Shown: positions 35,122 to 45,150 of the stretch, piece by piece
Position numbering within the stretch: the stretch's first letter is position 1
How the letters are laid out: each line of letters starts with the position of its first letter
Source: Deltaproteobacteria bacterium
GTDB lineage: Bacteria; Myxococcota_A; UBA9160; UBA4427
DNA: 64,000 nt
Direction of reading: 5' to 3'
NCBI GenBank assembly: GCA_029261835.1
Contig: JAJDAO010000021.1
Coordinates: forward strand, 62,001-126,000
Notes under the pieces: generated by a model
Database searches by the model: none
The model's input: only the letters and a program-made list of their open reading frames with translations
Told to the model about the DNA's origin: nothing
Program-made: the position numbers and the translations under genes

Positions 35122-36378
35122 GTGTCACAAAGCGAGACGCTGCTGCTCCCCAACCTCGGCGCCGAGGAGGGAGAGCACTGGCGCTCCTTCGCCACACTGC
35201 CGGCGGTTGCGACCACAGCGCGGCTCTGGCGGTGGCTCTTCGCCCCCCCCACTCGCATCGTCGGACTCGGGGCGTCCGCGCAGCATCAGGAGGGCTGGCC
35301 ATCGCAGCTTGGCCCGAGACCGAGCGACGCGATCTTTGCGTGGCTCGACGCGTCCAACACCCTCACGCCGTGGCTCGCCAGCGTGGAGGCGGCCGAGCTC
35401 TGCCAGGAGCTCGGCCGCGAGCTCTCAGCGCCCGACGCGGCCGTGGTGAGCCGCGTGCACGACAAGGCATTTGCTCAGCAACAGGCTGGCCAGCTCGGCT
35501 ATCAACCGCGCGAGCTCGCGGAGCTGATCCACATATTCGAACCGAACGCGCTGGCGAAGACCGATACCTTCCTGGCGGATCTTGCAGAGCGGCTACTTCG
35601 CTGGCCCGACTGGACCGGCGGGCGCTTCACACTCAAGCCGCGTATGGGGACCAGCGGGCGCGGACGCGTGGCCAGCGAGGCAAGCCGACTCGATGCAGCG
35701 GCCGTGCGCGGCGCCCTCCCCCGCCTGGCTGCCTGCGGCGGCGCCCTTCTCGAACCCTGGCTCGACCGCGTCAGCGACCTGTCGGTGCTGCTGCACGTGG
35801 ACCCGGCCGCTCCGGCGAGCGCCGGTCGCACGCGCAGCGCGAGCCCCATCACACTGCTCGGCAGCCTCGAGCAACTCGTCACACCCGCGGGCCTGTGCCT
35901 CGGACACCTGGGCGAGGTGGATTCGCGCGGGCGCATCTTCTCGGGCAGTCCGCATGAAGAGGCCGTCCGCGAGGCGGCGGCCGCTCTGGCGAACGCAGCT
36001 CGAGAGACGGGCTTCAGCGGCCCCTGCGGCGTCGACAGTTTCGTATTCAGAGTGCGCGCGAATGAAACGGATGACGCGCGCTTGCGACCCGTGGTGGAGC
36101 TGAATGCCCGCTTCACGCTCGGCATCGTCGCGCTGGGCCTGGTTCGGCGGGTGCTCGGCCAGCTGCGGGAGGCGCTCGGACTCGAGCCCGGCCAACGGCG
36201 AGCATTCCTCTTTGCTCTGGACACACCGGTCGGCTGGCAGAGCTGGCAGAGCCGGCTCGCTCAGCTCGGCGAGGGGACGCGACTCGTACCGCTCTGGCAG
36301 CCGGACGACGCCTCACGCCCCGCCCTGCTCTTCACCCGACGGCTCGTTGATCTACACGAAGCGGTGAGAGCCGCGTAG
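35122..36378 (+). CDS. ATP-grasp-like protein of unknown function
   Basis: 418 residues. The central region has ATP-grasp-like elements: GRFTLKPRMGTSGRGRV (nucleotide-binding Lys and Gly loop), a GALLEPWLDR strand, and VVELNARFTLGIVALG (metal/ATP Glu-Asn). No recognised substrate domain. The GTG start directly follows the MITE-like element, so its promoter or start region may have been altered by that insertion; in-frame alternatives are further inside. Possible partner of the DUF455 gene upstream. Confidence 0.65.
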   Translation: MSQSETLLLPNLGAEEGEHWRSFATLPAVATTARLWRWLFAPPTRIVGLGASAQHQEGWPSQLGPRPSDAIFAWLDASNTLTPWLASVEAAELCQELGRELSAPDAAVVSRVHDKAFAQQQAGQLGYQPRELAELIHIFEPNALAKTDTFLADLAERLLRWPDWTGGRFTLKPRMGTSGRGRVASEASRLDAAAVRGALPRLAACGGALLEPWLDRVSDLSVLLHVDPAAPASAGRTRSASPITLLGSLEQLVTPAGLCLGHLGEVDSRGRIFSGSPHEEAVREAAAALANAARETGFSGPCGVDSFVFRVRANETDDARLRPVVELNARFTLGIVALGLVRRVLGQLREALGLEPGQRRAFLFALDTPVGWQSWQSRLAQLGEGTRLVPLWQPDDASRPALLFTRRLVDLHEAVRAA

Positions 36379-36435
36379 GGCGAGAGAGCGCCCACGACAC
36401 GCCAGCGTGCAAGAAGAACTCCACGTGAGGGGAGG

Positions 36436-37269
36436 TCAGACCCGCTCGAAGCGAGGCGGACGCTTTTCGAGGAACGAGTTCACGCCCTCCTTGAAGTCGG
36501 GACGGCTGAAGCTCTGGACCATCAGGTCGAATGACGTCTTGTTGGCTTGACCCAGGCTCTCGGTCATGTCCTGGTAGATCTGGCGCTTCATCACCGCCAT
36601 CGACGCGGGCGAGCAGTGGGCGGCCAGGTCCTCCGCGTAGGAGCGAACAAAGGGCATCAGCTCATCGTGGTCCACGACCCGGTTCACCACGCCCATGCGC
36701 TCTGCCTCTCGAGCGTCGAACTTGCGACCGGACAGCAGCAGATCCATGGCGTGGGCAGGCCCAACGACACGCGCAAGCGTCCAGCTGATGCCCCACTCCG
36801 CAATCAGACCGCGGCGTACGAAGGCCGTCGTGAACTGAGCCCGATCCGAAGCGAATCGCATGTCGCAGCAGAGTGCGATGGGGACCGCCATGCCCGCGCA
36901 CGGGCCGTTAATGGCCGCGATCACCGGCTTGCGAATCGACATCGGGTACGAGTAGAGACCGCGAAAAGACTCGTCCACGTCTTCCTCACCCGGATTCGCC
37001 GCCAGCTCCTCCGGCACGCCGGAACCCCGCCCCTTGCCAGCACTGATGTCCTGCAGGCCGCTCAGATCCGCTCCGGAACAGAAGCCCCGTCCCGCACCTG
37101 TCAGTACGATTACCACCACGCGCTCGTCCTGCTCCGCCTGGGCAAACGCGTGCTTCACCTCGGCCCCCATGCGCATCGTCCATGCGTTGAGCTGCTTTGG
37201 ACGGTTCAGCTCGATGGTGGCGATCGGGTCCGCGACCTCGTAGCGGATCTCTTCGTACGCGACGTTCAT
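36436..37269 (-). CDS. enoyl-CoA hydratase/isomerase (crotonase family)
   Basis: 277 residues. ATIELNRPKQLNAW start, oxyanion-hole motif GAGRGFCSGADLSG, second oxyanion loop AAINGPCAGMAVPIALCCDM and catalytic Glu in RRGLIAEWG. The 40-residue insertion after ADLSG (AGKGRGSGVPEE) is common in long crotonases that act on bulky substrates. ATG 37269 is chosen by the conserved N-terminus; the frame continues to 37497 into unrelated DNA. Substrate unknown; a beta-oxidation or steroid role is possible. Confidence 0.87.
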   Translation of the reverse strand: MNVAYEEIRYEVADPIATIELNRPKQLNAWTMRMGAEVKHAFAQAEQDERVVVIVLTGAGRGFCSGADLSGLQDISAGKGRGSGVPEELAANPGEEDVDESFRGLYSYPMSIRKPVIAAINGPCAGMAVPIALCCDMRFASDRAQFTTAFVRRGLIAEWGISWTLARVVGPAHAMDLLLSGRKFDAREAERMGVVNRVVDHDELMPFVRSYAEDLAAHCSPASMAVMKRQIYQDMTESLGQANKTSFDLMVQSFSRPDFKEGVNSFLEKRPPRFERV

Positions 37270-37484
37270 GGCTTCCTCCCTCTCCCGCTGCGGCACATCG
37301 TCTTCTGCATCTCCGGCCCCGGCCAGGGCCCGCCCGGTCGAGTCTAACAAGGATGCTGAAGAACGAGTCCCGCTGACCGCTCTTTCGGATTGACCGGCCG
37401 ATTCTTCGTCGAGATCGACGCCCGGAAGCCGCCTCTTGGGGCGATCTCCGTCGGGCAGCAGAGCGACTCTGCGCGTCGAGATCG
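37270..37484. other. noncoding stretch upstream of the crotonase, possibly an IS end
   Basis: Contains no credible gene. TTGTTAGACTCGACC-like sequence read on the minus strand and the plus-strand CAAGGATGCTGAAGAAC at 37349-37365 resemble the end of an IS5-group element, which fits the transposase remnant that begins at 37485. The partner terminal repeat is not evident. Confidence 0.35.
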
Positions 37485-37640
37485 TCATGTCGCCCACTGG
37501 AGGTTCCGCATCCGAACGAGGTTGTAGGCCGCGGCGGTGGAGGTGAAGACCCCGCCGACCTTTCTTCTTCCGCAGTGCCGAGTCTTGCGCATCAGCCCGA
37601 CGGCTCAGAAACGTATCCAGTCCCGCCGCGTCCGGCTGCG
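37485..37640 (-). pseudogene. C-terminal remnant of an IS5-type transposase
   Basis: Read on the minus strand, a 39-codon piece ends the DDE transposase: VGLMRKTRHCGRRKVGG, then VFTSTAAAYNLVRMRN, a highly characteristic IS5-family C-terminus. A TGA (37605-37607) interrupts the frame just upstream, after WIRF, and the catalytic region is missing. It is a decayed fragment. Confidence 0.75.
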
Positions 37641-37942
37641 AGTTCCCAACTGAAGTTGTTGAGAAGATCCCTCCCGGTCACCGCGGCCTCGGATACCTGC
37701 ATTTCCTACTACGGGTCTTCTTCCCTTCGCCTGGCTCTCGGCTGACGGAACGCCCACTTGTCGGACGTGCCGGAAACGCAGCTTCTCTCTCCTATGCCCG
37801 CGCAAGAAGCAGATTACGGCCTTGCTCGACGCGACCTGCTCGGTGCCCCTCGCACTCGCTCTGCCGGTCGACTTCTACACCGAGGGTCCGTTCGCAGCCC
37901 AGATTGGATCGCACCAGTAGGCAATCGAGCTGCCAACTCTCG
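37641..37942. other. 300-base stretch without a recognisable gene
   Basis: Between the transposase fragment and the orphan protein gene. Short frames only, none with family features. Likely further decayed insertion-element DNA. Confidence 0.4.
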
Positions 37943-38668
37943 TTAGGCGTCAATCCATGCCACCTTTCGAGCAGCGTCGTACGCGATCCTCACCTCCCTG
38001 TTGCGGATCTCCAGGCCTCCCACGTTCATTCCGCACCTCTGCTGGACATGAGCATCGAACTTCACGATGTTGTTGGGCGCCGTATGGAGTTTGACGAAGA
38101 CGCGGCTGTGCACCGCTGCCTGGAACTCGAGAAAACGTTCGTTGCTCTTGATAAAACCCATGGAGTTCTTCGTCGCGGGAGTTCGCGGGATCGGAGGGAT
38201 TGCGAGCCCCAAGCTCCTGCCCGCTTGCATACGCAGCCTGATGTCGTTCGGAGTCCTGCAATAGAGCTCGAGGTACATGAGCGGCGGCCGGCTGGGCATC
38301 GTCGGAGGTTCACTTCCCGTCGAGCCAAAGTGGACAGCCTGGTGATGCTCGCTGGGCTGGATCGTAACGGGCGATTGACCTTCTGGGTGCATCACCACAG
38401 ACGTCGCGGTCGGCTTCACAGAAGCATGGATCTGTGGCGTGCTACCGAATTGCTCGTACTCGACATAGAGGATCAGCGTGGTTCGGAAGTGAGACCGGAT
38501 GTTGAGGTATTCAGTGCCCTGGCCGTCGTGAAAGCTATGTCGGACCCCGATCCCCTGATTGGTCAGGTTCGACCAGTCGCAATGGATGAGTCGCCCAACG
38601 CCAAACACGAAGTCCACTTCGCTGTTCGCACCGCCAACTGTCGTGTGGATCACTGCAATTGGCAACAT
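37943..38668 (-). CDS. orphan protein of unknown function within IS-remnant zone
   Basis: 241 residues, ATG 38668 preceded by AGGAGACTC at good spacing. Amino-acid usage looks real: it is less Ala/Arg-rich than neighbouring genes, with aromatic, Asn and Ile residues (GQGTEYLNIRSHFRTTLILYV). No signal peptide or membrane helix. The lower GC and flanking transposase remnants suggest recent acquisition. I do not recognise a family. Confidence 0.6.
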   Translation of the reverse strand: MLPIAVIHTTVGGANSEVDFVFGVGRLIHCDWSNLTNQGIGVRHSFHDGQGTEYLNIRSHFRTTLILYVEYEQFGSTPQIHASVKPTATSVVMHPEGQSPVTIQPSEHHQAVHFGSTGSEPPTMPSRPPLMYLELYCRTPNDIRLRMQAGRSLGLAIPPIPRTPATKNSMGFIKSNERFLEFQAAVHSRVFVKLHTAPNNIVKFDAHVQQRCGMNVGGLEIRNREVRIAYDAARKVAWIDA

Positions 38669-38882
38669 GAGTCTCCTGCGTCAAGTCGGGCTCATCAGCA
38701 TAGCAAGCACGCAAACGCTGCACAGGGTTGAAATCGCCTCGCACTCAACTGTGCTAAACTTGGCTCACCTATTCACAGGATCGGCCATCTTCAGCGCATC
38801 GCATTCAAGTCGGACGGTAGGACAGCGCGCCTTGCCAGACGCTGTCGAGCGGCTCGGCCCGCGAAACCAGCTCGCCCGGACG

Positions 38883-39014
38883 CTTGGCATCACTCCCAAG
38901 CTAACGGCGTACAGGACTCCCCGGCAGAATGGAACCGCAGAGCACTGGGTCGGATCATGCAAGCGCGAAGTCCTCGATCATGTGATAGCGCTCAATGAGG
39001 ACCACCTGCGCCGG
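38883..39014 (+). pseudogene. integrase-core (rve) transposase fragment
   Basis: About 44 codons: LGITPKLTAYRTPRQNGTAE, then HWVGSCKREVLDHVIALNED and HLRR. This is the C-terminal half of an IS3/IS481-type DDE integrase core, including the last catalytic Glu region (QNGTAEHW). The upstream and downstream parts of the gene are missing or unrecognisable. Confidence 0.75.
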
Positions 39015-39210
39015 CCCAGAACGACCGACATCGACGCCGGACGCGATCTGACAACGCACAGGTTGCAGAACATCGAAAGCTGCGGATCCGACTCGCCCAC
39101 CATGATCGACACGCCCGACATGGATACGCCAGATTCGGTGGACTTTGTCAGTGACCTGCTAACGACCCTCAAGACGCGCTTGCTCGCAGACTGCTACGGT
39201 TCCGTCCGGC

Positions 39211-40368
39211 ATGTTGCTGCGCGCGCTCTCACTCAACGCATGGGGCCTCCCGTTCGGCCTGGCTCGAAGCACGGGCGCCCGTATGCGAGCCCTCGCAAAG
39301 CGGCTGCCCGACTTCGAAGCGGATGTAATCGGCTTTCAAGAAGTCTGGCAGGCCGAGTGGCGCGACGTGCTGATCGCGGCCGGACACCGGGCGGGATATC
39401 GCGGGATCTGGTACCGCAGTGCGCGTTACGGCGGCAGCGGTCTGCTGGTTCTGTCTCGCCTTCCGATCCTATCCAGCCGTTTCGTCCGTTACCGCCTTGG
39501 CGGATTGCCCCAGCGCATCCAGCACGCCGACTACTACGGCGGCAAGGGCTTCGTCCTGCTGGAACTCCAGAGCGAAGAGGGACCCCTCGCGCTGCTCGAC
39601 ACCCACCTTCACGCAAGCTATGTCCGGCGCGGCGAGTTCGATGAGTACCTAGGCGTGCGTGCCTCACAGGCGGTGCAGCTCGCAGCCGCCTTGCGACAGG
39701 TCGAGCTACCGCTGATCGCGCTGGGCGACTTCAACATGGAAGAAGGCGATCCCGACTACGACGTGCTGTTCGGCCTCTCCGGGCTGGTCGACAGCGCGGC
39801 AGCACTCGATCGACGTCAGCCGACCTGCACCGCGCCGCACCCCTATCGGGCGCCAGACGATGCCCCCTACCGCATCGACCTCGTGCTGTCGCGTTCAGGT
39901 CGCGATCGAGTCGCCAAACCGCGCACCCTGCAGCGCGTGCTCGACGAGCCGATCGAGATCGCGGGTGAGACGGGCGCCTACTCCGACCACGCGGGCCTAC
40001 TGGCCGAGATCGAGGTCGAGTCGGTGACGCATGCCGCCGCTGCGGCGGAGGGCTCCTCCGTCAGGCCCGACCCCCAGCTCGTCGAGCGGGCCGCCGAGCT
40101 GCTGCTGGCCGGCCGAGAGCTCGCCCTCGCCAGGCAACGCGGCGAGCGACGCTGGGCGGGGGGCGCCGCGCTGGCGTCACTGTGCGGGCTGGCCGCCGCA
40201 GGGCCGGCCGGTCGCAGCCGTCGCTCGTTTCTCAGCTCGCTCCTGCTGGCAGTCCCGGCGCTCGGACTCCCAGCGGGCGCCGCCATGGCGCTGCTCTCGG
40301 AGGTCTTCGTCCCCAACGAGCTACGGGGCTACGACGAGATCAGCGCGCTGCTGGAAGCCTGGCGCTGA
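39211..40368 (+). CDS. endonuclease/exonuclease/phosphatase-fold protein, neutral-sphingomyelinase-like
   Basis: 385 residues. EEP motifs: LSLNAWGLPFG, FQEVWQ (metal Glu), LLDTHLHA, GDFNMEEGDPDY, PYRIDLVL and SDHAGLLAEIE. This pattern (NAWGLP, QEVW, DTHLHA) is that of neutral sphingomyelinases. The C-terminal 100 residues include two hydrophobic stretches (GGAALASLCGLAAA and FLSSLLLAVPALGLPAGAAM), as in membrane-anchored eukaryotic nSMases. No N-terminal signal peptide, so the catalytic domain may face the cytoplasm. Likely a phosphodiesterase on lipid headgroups; substrate unproven. Confidence 0.78.
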   Translation: MLLRALSLNAWGLPFGLARSTGARMRALAKRLPDFEADVIGFQEVWQAEWRDVLIAAGHRAGYRGIWYRSARYGGSGLLVLSRLPILSSRFVRYRLGGLPQRIQHADYYGGKGFVLLELQSEEGPLALLDTHLHASYVRRGEFDEYLGVRASQAVQLAAALRQVELPLIALGDFNMEEGDPDYDVLFGLSGLVDSAAALDRRQPTCTAPHPYRAPDDAPYRIDLVLSRSGRDRVAKPRTLQRVLDEPIEIAGETGAYSDHAGLLAEIEVESVTHAAAAAEGSSVRPDPQLVERAAELLLAGRELALARQRGERRWAGGAALASLCGLAAAGPAGRSRRSFLSSLLLAVPALGLPAGAAMALLSEVFVPNELRGYDEISALLEAWR

Positions 40369-40420
40369 TGCCCAACCGATCGCGCCGGTGGCAGCGCCCG
40401 GCTGCTACCGTCGTTCGCTC

Positions 40421-41056
40421 ATGACGATCCGCGCAGTCATCTTCGATCTCGGGGGCGTGGTGCTCGGCTCGCCGCTGCACGCGATCGCGAGCTACGAGCG
40501 CGAGCTCGGCATCCCCGAGAACTTCGTCAACCGCGTGGTGGCCGACACCGCACCGGACGGTGCGTGGTCACGCCTCGAGCGGGGCGAGTTCTCTCTGGAT
40601 GAGTTCTTTCCGGCCTTCGAGGCCGACTGCCGGGCGGCTGGGCAGTGCGTCCCCGCGCGCGTGATGTTCGAACGCATGGCAGCGGCCGCACTGCCGCGGC
40701 CCAGTATGCTGCGCGCGATCGCGCGCATCCGAGAACGTGGGCTGAGCGTCGCCGCGCTCACCAACAACTGGGCTAGCGACGAACAGGGGGCTGAGCCAGA
40801 CGCTGGAACCGAGGCGTTGCGCGCCCACTTCGACGTCTTCATCGAATCCAGTGTCGAGGGACTGCGCAAGCCCGACCTGCGTATCTACCGGCTCGCATGT
40901 CGACGCCTTGACGTGTCGCCTGACCAAGCGGTCTTCCTCGATGACATCGGCAGCAATCTCAAGGCGGCGCGAGAGATCGGCATGACGACCATCAAGGTCA
41001 GCGAGCCCGCGGCCGCACTGGCCGAGCTGCAACAGGTGCTGGGCTTCGAGCTCTGA
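40421..41056 (+). CDS. HAD-superfamily hydrolase (ACAD10/epoxide-hydrolase N-terminal type)
   Basis: 211 residues. Motif I FDLGGVVLGSP (nucleophile Asp, with Gly in place of the second Asp), motif II VAALTNNW, Lys in EGLRKPDLRIY, and motif IV VFLDDIGSNLKAAREIGM. The cap is a small helical type. Such proteins dephosphorylate small phosphate esters. ATG 40421 is only about 50 bases after the previous gene. Confidence 0.85.
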   Translation: MTIRAVIFDLGGVVLGSPLHAIASYERELGIPENFVNRVVADTAPDGAWSRLERGEFSLDEFFPAFEADCRAAGQCVPARVMFERMAAAALPRPSMLRAIARIRERGLSVAALTNNWASDEQGAEPDAGTEALRAHFDVFIESSVEGLRKPDLRIYRLACRRLDVSPDQAVFLDDIGSNLKAAREIGMTTIKVSEPAAALAELQQVLGFEL

Positions 41057-41068
41057 GCGAGGCCTTCG

Positions 41069-41491
41069 TCAATGATCCGGCGGAGGCTGGTCCTCCAGCT
41101 CGACTTCCAAATCGAGGCCCCTGGGTACCAGCGGAACCAGCTGGATCGCGACGCGCTCGGGCTCCAAGCGATGCTGCCCACCTGCGAGATCGACCGCGCG
41201 CAGCACCACCTGCTGCGGGCGGTGCCCCTCCTTCTTGAAGAACAGCACGTGGGGACGATCGGCCCGCAGCTCCAGGCCGGCCGGTGGCGGCCGCTCGACG
41301 CGGACGCCGTCGACGTAGACGCGCACACCTTCGGGCGAGAGATCCAATGGCACCCTCTGCAAGGGCGCACAGGCCAGCGCGGCGAGCATGGGGCCGCAGG
41401 CAGCCAGCGAAGCCACTCGCCGCCAGCCAGAAGGCCGCCCGCTTCGACACCTGCTCGCCGTCCCCCGGCTATCCCAGAATCCGCTCGTCAC
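41069..41491 (-). CDS. PEGA-like lipoprotein
   Basis: 140 residues as an open frame. A lipobox LAALAC with hydrophobic SLAACGPMLAAL precedes the mature part, so the real start is probably nearer 41420. The mature domain, DLSPEGVRVYVDGVRVERPP followed by FFKKEGHRPQQVVLRA, resembles a PEGA surface domain. Convergent with the HAD gene, 12 bases apart. Likely an outer-membrane lipoprotein of unknown role. Confidence 0.65.
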   Translation of the reverse strand: MTSGFWDSRGTASRCRSGRPSGWRRVASLAACGPMLAALACAPLQRVPLDLSPEGVRVYVDGVRVERPPPAGLELRADRPHVLFFKKEGHRPQQVVLRAVDLAGGQHRLEPERVAIQLVPLVPRGLDLEVELEDQPPPDH

Positions 41492-41617
41492 GAGCGCGTA
41501 GACTACCGGGGCCGACGCACCGAAGCACGAATCGTCGTGCGACTCGGCATGGCCCGGAGACCGCTACATCGATAGAATCCGCGCCCCGAACGGACCACGC
41601 GCCTTGCGAGGAGAGCC

Positions 41618-42766
41618 ATGAAGCCCGACCGACGTCCGCAGCGCCCCCATTTCTCTTCCGGCCCCTGCGCCAAGCGCCCGGGCTGGTCGTTGGCCGCCCT
41701 GGAAGATGCGCTGGTGGGCCGCTCTCACCGCTCGCGTCCGGCCAGAGCGCGCCTTCAGGAGGTCCTCGACCGTTCGCGCGCTCTGCTGCAGATACCGGAG
41801 GACTACCGCCTCGGCATCGTGCCGGCCTCGGACACCGGCGCCGTGGAAATGGCGCTCTGGTCGCTGCTCGGTGAGCGCGGTGTGGATGTGCTCGCCTGGG
41901 AGAGCTTCGGCAAGGGGTGGCTGAGCGACATCGAACACCAGCTCGGCATCCGGAACTTGCGCCCGCTCACGGCCGAGTACGGTGAGCTGCCGGATCTGTC
42001 GAAAGTGGATTTCGAGCGCGACGTCGTCTTCACCTGGAACGGCACCACCTCCGGCGTGCGCGTTCCAAATGGCGACTGGATCGCCGAGCAACGCGCCGGG
42101 CTCAGCATTTGCGACGCCACCTCCGCGGCCTTCGCCATGGAGCTTCCCTGGCCGAAACTGGACGTCGTCACCTGGTCTTGGCAGAAAGTGCTGGGAGGCG
42201 AGGCCGCGCACGGCATGCTGGCGCTCTCACCCCGCGCCATCGAACGACTCGAGAGCTATCGCCCGGCTCGTCCGCTCCCCAAGATCTTCCGGCTGACGAA
42301 AGACGGCAAGCTGATCGACGGCATCTTTGAAGCCGCCACGATCAACACGCCATCCATGCTGGCCGTCGAGGATGCGATCGACGGGCTCGAGTGGGCGGAG
42401 GAGCTTGGCGGCCTCGCTGCACTGGTGGCGCGATCGGAGGCCAACCTGGCTGCGGTCAGCAAGTGGGTGGAGACGGCCGACTGGCTTGACTTCCTCGCCG
42501 AAGATCCCGAGAACCGCTCCTGCACCTCGATCTGTTTGAAGATCGTCGATCCATGGTTCACCGCTCAAGGTGAGGAAGACCGGGCGGCGGCGGCCAAGAA
42601 GATCGGCACGTTGCTCGACAGCGAAGGGGTCGCCTTCGACGTCAACTCCTACAAGGATGCGCCGCCGGGCATCCGCATCTGGGGCGGAGCCACGATCGAT
42701 AGCGAGGACATCGAGGCATTGCTGCCCTGGCTCGATTGGGCCTGGCAGCGCGTCAAGCAGGCCTGA
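41618..42766 (+). CDS. serC: phosphoserine aminotransferase (Methanosarcina/alpha-proteobacterial type)
   Basis: 382 residues. [13 protein letters not shown] is the signature start of this SerC subgroup; [15 protein letters not shown] precedes the PLP-lysine in [26 protein letters not shown] follows. Converts 3-phosphohydroxypyruvate and glutamate to phosphoserine. The subgroup is distinct from E. coli SerC. SerA and SerB are not adjacent. Confidence 0.9.
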   Translation: MKPDRRPQRPHFSSGPCAKRPGWSLAALEDALVGRSHRSRPARARLQEVLDRSRALLQIPEDYRLGIVPASDTGAVEMALWSLLGERGVDVLAWESFGKGWLSDIEHQLGIRNLRPLTAEYGELPDLSKVDFERDVVFTWNGTTSGVRVPNGDWIAEQRAGLSICDATSAAFAMELPWPKLDVVTWSWQKVLGGEAAHGMLALSPRAIERLESYRPARPLPKIFRLTKDGKLIDGIFEAATINTPSMLAVEDAIDGLEWAEELGGLAALVARSEANLAAVSKWVETADWLDFLAEDPENRSCTSICLKIVDPWFTAQGEEDRAAAAKKIGTLLDSEGVAFDVNSYKDAPPGIRIWGGATIDSEDIEALLPWLDWAWQRVKQA

Positions 42767-42786
42767 CGCGACGAGCCCGGCACGCC

Positions 42787-43563
42787 TCAGACAGATTCCG
42801 CAGCCTCGCCGTCGCTCGACTCGGCACTCGCACCCACCACCGCAGATTCGGCTTGCGCCGGCTCGCGCTCGAGCGTCTGGGCTGGAAGCGGATCGACCAC
42901 CGCCACCTTGAAGGCCCGCAGCCGCTCCAGCTCCTCGTGCTGTCTGCGAAGCCGATCCTTCTTCGCGTCGAGCTCACCCCGCATGGCGAGGTAGAGCGAC
43001 TCCTGGGTGGCGACCTTGTTGCGTAGCCGAGAGCCCGCCTTGTTCGCCTGGGCGAGCTCCTCGCGCAGCGCTTCGAGCTTGGCTTCGGCTGCCGCGGCAC
43101 GCGCCTCGAGCGCCTGGGTGTCGACGGCCACAGGCTCGGGCGCAGGCGGCTCGCTGGGCGCCGGTCGGGCGTGTTCTGCCCGAAGCCGGCTGAGCTCCGC
43201 GGAGAGCGCGCTCGTCTCCTCGCGTGCCGCGTCGCGCGCCTGGCGCGTCTGTTCGAGCGCGTCCTCGAGTTCCTGGTGCCGCGAGGGCACCGTGCCGCCG
43301 GCCGCCGCATGCCCCTGGGCAGCCCGCTTCTTGGTCTTCTCGAGCCGGCGGCGTAGCTCGGCCATCTCCTCGGCCCCGCGTCGCTGCTTGGCCGCCGCCT
43401 TCTCGAGCTGTTTGCGCGCAGCCACGAGTTCGGCCTGCAGCTTTTCGACCTCGAGCTGACGCTGTGAAGCCTGAAGCGTCGCTCCGCGGAAGCGAGCGAA
43501 CAGCAATAGCGCGGCCGCCGAAGCCGCCGCGGCGACGATCCAGAGAGTCAGGTCTGCCGTCAT
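42787..43563 (-). CDS. membrane-anchored coiled-coil protein of unknown function
   Basis: 258 residues. N-terminal transmembrane segment (LTLWIVAAAASAAALLLFA, about residues 4-23), then long coiled coil (about 30-110 and 150-215: KLQAELVAARKQLEKAAAK, AAAEAKLEALREELAQAN) and an acidic disordered tail. ATG 43563 begins MTADLTLW. No enzymatic motif. Could be a scaffold or envelope-linked protein; I cannot assign a family. Convergent with serC. Confidence 0.7.
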   Translation of the reverse strand: MTADLTLWIVAAAASAAALLLFARFRGATLQASQRQLEVEKLQAELVAARKQLEKAAAKQRRGAEEMAELRRRLEKTKKRAAQGHAAAGGTVPSRHQELEDALEQTRQARDAAREETSALSAELSRLRAEHARPAPSEPPAPEPVAVDTQALEARAAAAEAKLEALREELAQANKAGSRLRNKVATQESLYLAMRGELDAKKDRLRRQHEELERLRAFKVAVVDPLPAQTLEREPAQAESAVVGASAESSDGEAAESV

Positions 43564-43733
43564 GCACCTAGGTTTACCACGTCGCCCGGGCATCAAGCAC
43601 GCGTTCGCTGCAAGTCGTCTGACCGAGCGACAGGGCGAGCCCACAGTGGGGCTGGCGTCACCCACCACAGGCTGGTCTACCCTCGCGCAAGTGGCCTCTG
43701 GCAGGCGAAACGTAGGCGGGGATTCGTAGAGGC

Positions 43734-44489
43734 ATGAGCATCGCAACACGCATCCTCGCAGCTACGCGCGAGCTGCGAGGCCAGGTAGCGAAGCTGCACT
43801 TCGCGGAGCCGGTCAGCCACGTCTACAACCCGCTCGAATACGCGGTCCGTCCGCACTACGCCTACCTGCGCCGCTACGCGAATGGCCGCAAGTCGGTGGT
43901 TTTCCTCGGCATGAACCCCGGGCCGTTCGGTATGGCTCAGACCGGCGTGCCGTTCGGCGAGGTCACGCTGGTCAGCCGCTGGCTCGGCATCCGGGCACCG
44001 GTCGGAAGGCCGGCGCACGAGAACCCCAGGCGCCCGATCCAGGGTTTCGCCTGCGCGCGCAGCGAGGTGAGCGGCGCCCGACTCTGGGGTGCCATCGCCG
44101 AGCACTTCGACACACCGGAACGCTTCTTCGCCCGCCACTTCGTCGCCAACTACTGCCCGCTCGTCTTCATGGAGGCCAGCGGACGCAATCGCACGCCGGA
44201 CAAGCTCCCGCTGGACGAAAGAGAACCGCTCTTCGCAGCCTGCGACCGCTACCTGCGAAGGCTCGTGCAAACACTCGAGCCGCGCTGGGTGGTGGGGATC
44301 GGAGCATTCGCGACGCGACGTGCCCGCGAGGCGCTGGCAGACCACGACCTACGGGTGGGCCAGATCCTTCACCCGAGCCCCGCCAACCCGCGAGCCAACC
44401 GCGACTGGGCCGGTGAAGCGTCCAGGGAGCTGCGCGAGCTGGGCATCTGCACCGGCTCGCCTCGGTGCTTCACGACCAATCCGGGCTAA
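43734..44489 (+). CDS. single-strand-selective uracil-DNA glycosylase (SMUG1 family)
   Basis: 251 residues. SMUG1 motifs: FLGMNPGPFGMAQTGVPFG (active loop, with the Asn of GMNPG), VTLVSRWLG, and the minor-groove loop HPSPANPRAN. Removes uracil and oxidised pyrimidines from DNA as the first step of base excision repair. SMUG1 is widespread in animals and scattered in bacteria, so its presence is notable but known. Confidence 0.92.
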   Translation: MSIATRILAATRELRGQVAKLHFAEPVSHVYNPLEYAVRPHYAYLRRYANGRKSVVFLGMNPGPFGMAQTGVPFGEVTLVSRWLGIRAPVGRPAHENPRRPIQGFACARSEVSGARLWGAIAEHFDTPERFFARHFVANYCPLVFMEASGRNRTPDKLPLDEREPLFAACDRYLRRLVQTLEPRWVVGIGAFATRRAREALADHDLRVGQILHPSPANPRANRDWAGEASRELRELGICTGSPRCFTTNPG

Positions 44490-44558
44490 CCTCCTCCGAC
44501 CACGGCGGTCCAGGCTTGAGACGCCGAAAACACCAACTCCAGGAGGAACGATCGACCA

Positions 44559-45134
<576 letters not shown>

Positions 45135-45150
45135 GGCGGGCGAACGGGCC

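Noticed and set aside
37605..37607. In-frame TGA in the IS5 transposase remnant as a selenocysteine codon
   Set aside because: selC makes it tempting, but the frame is truncated upstream and lacks the catalytic core. No selenoprotein family is known there, so it is ordinary decay.
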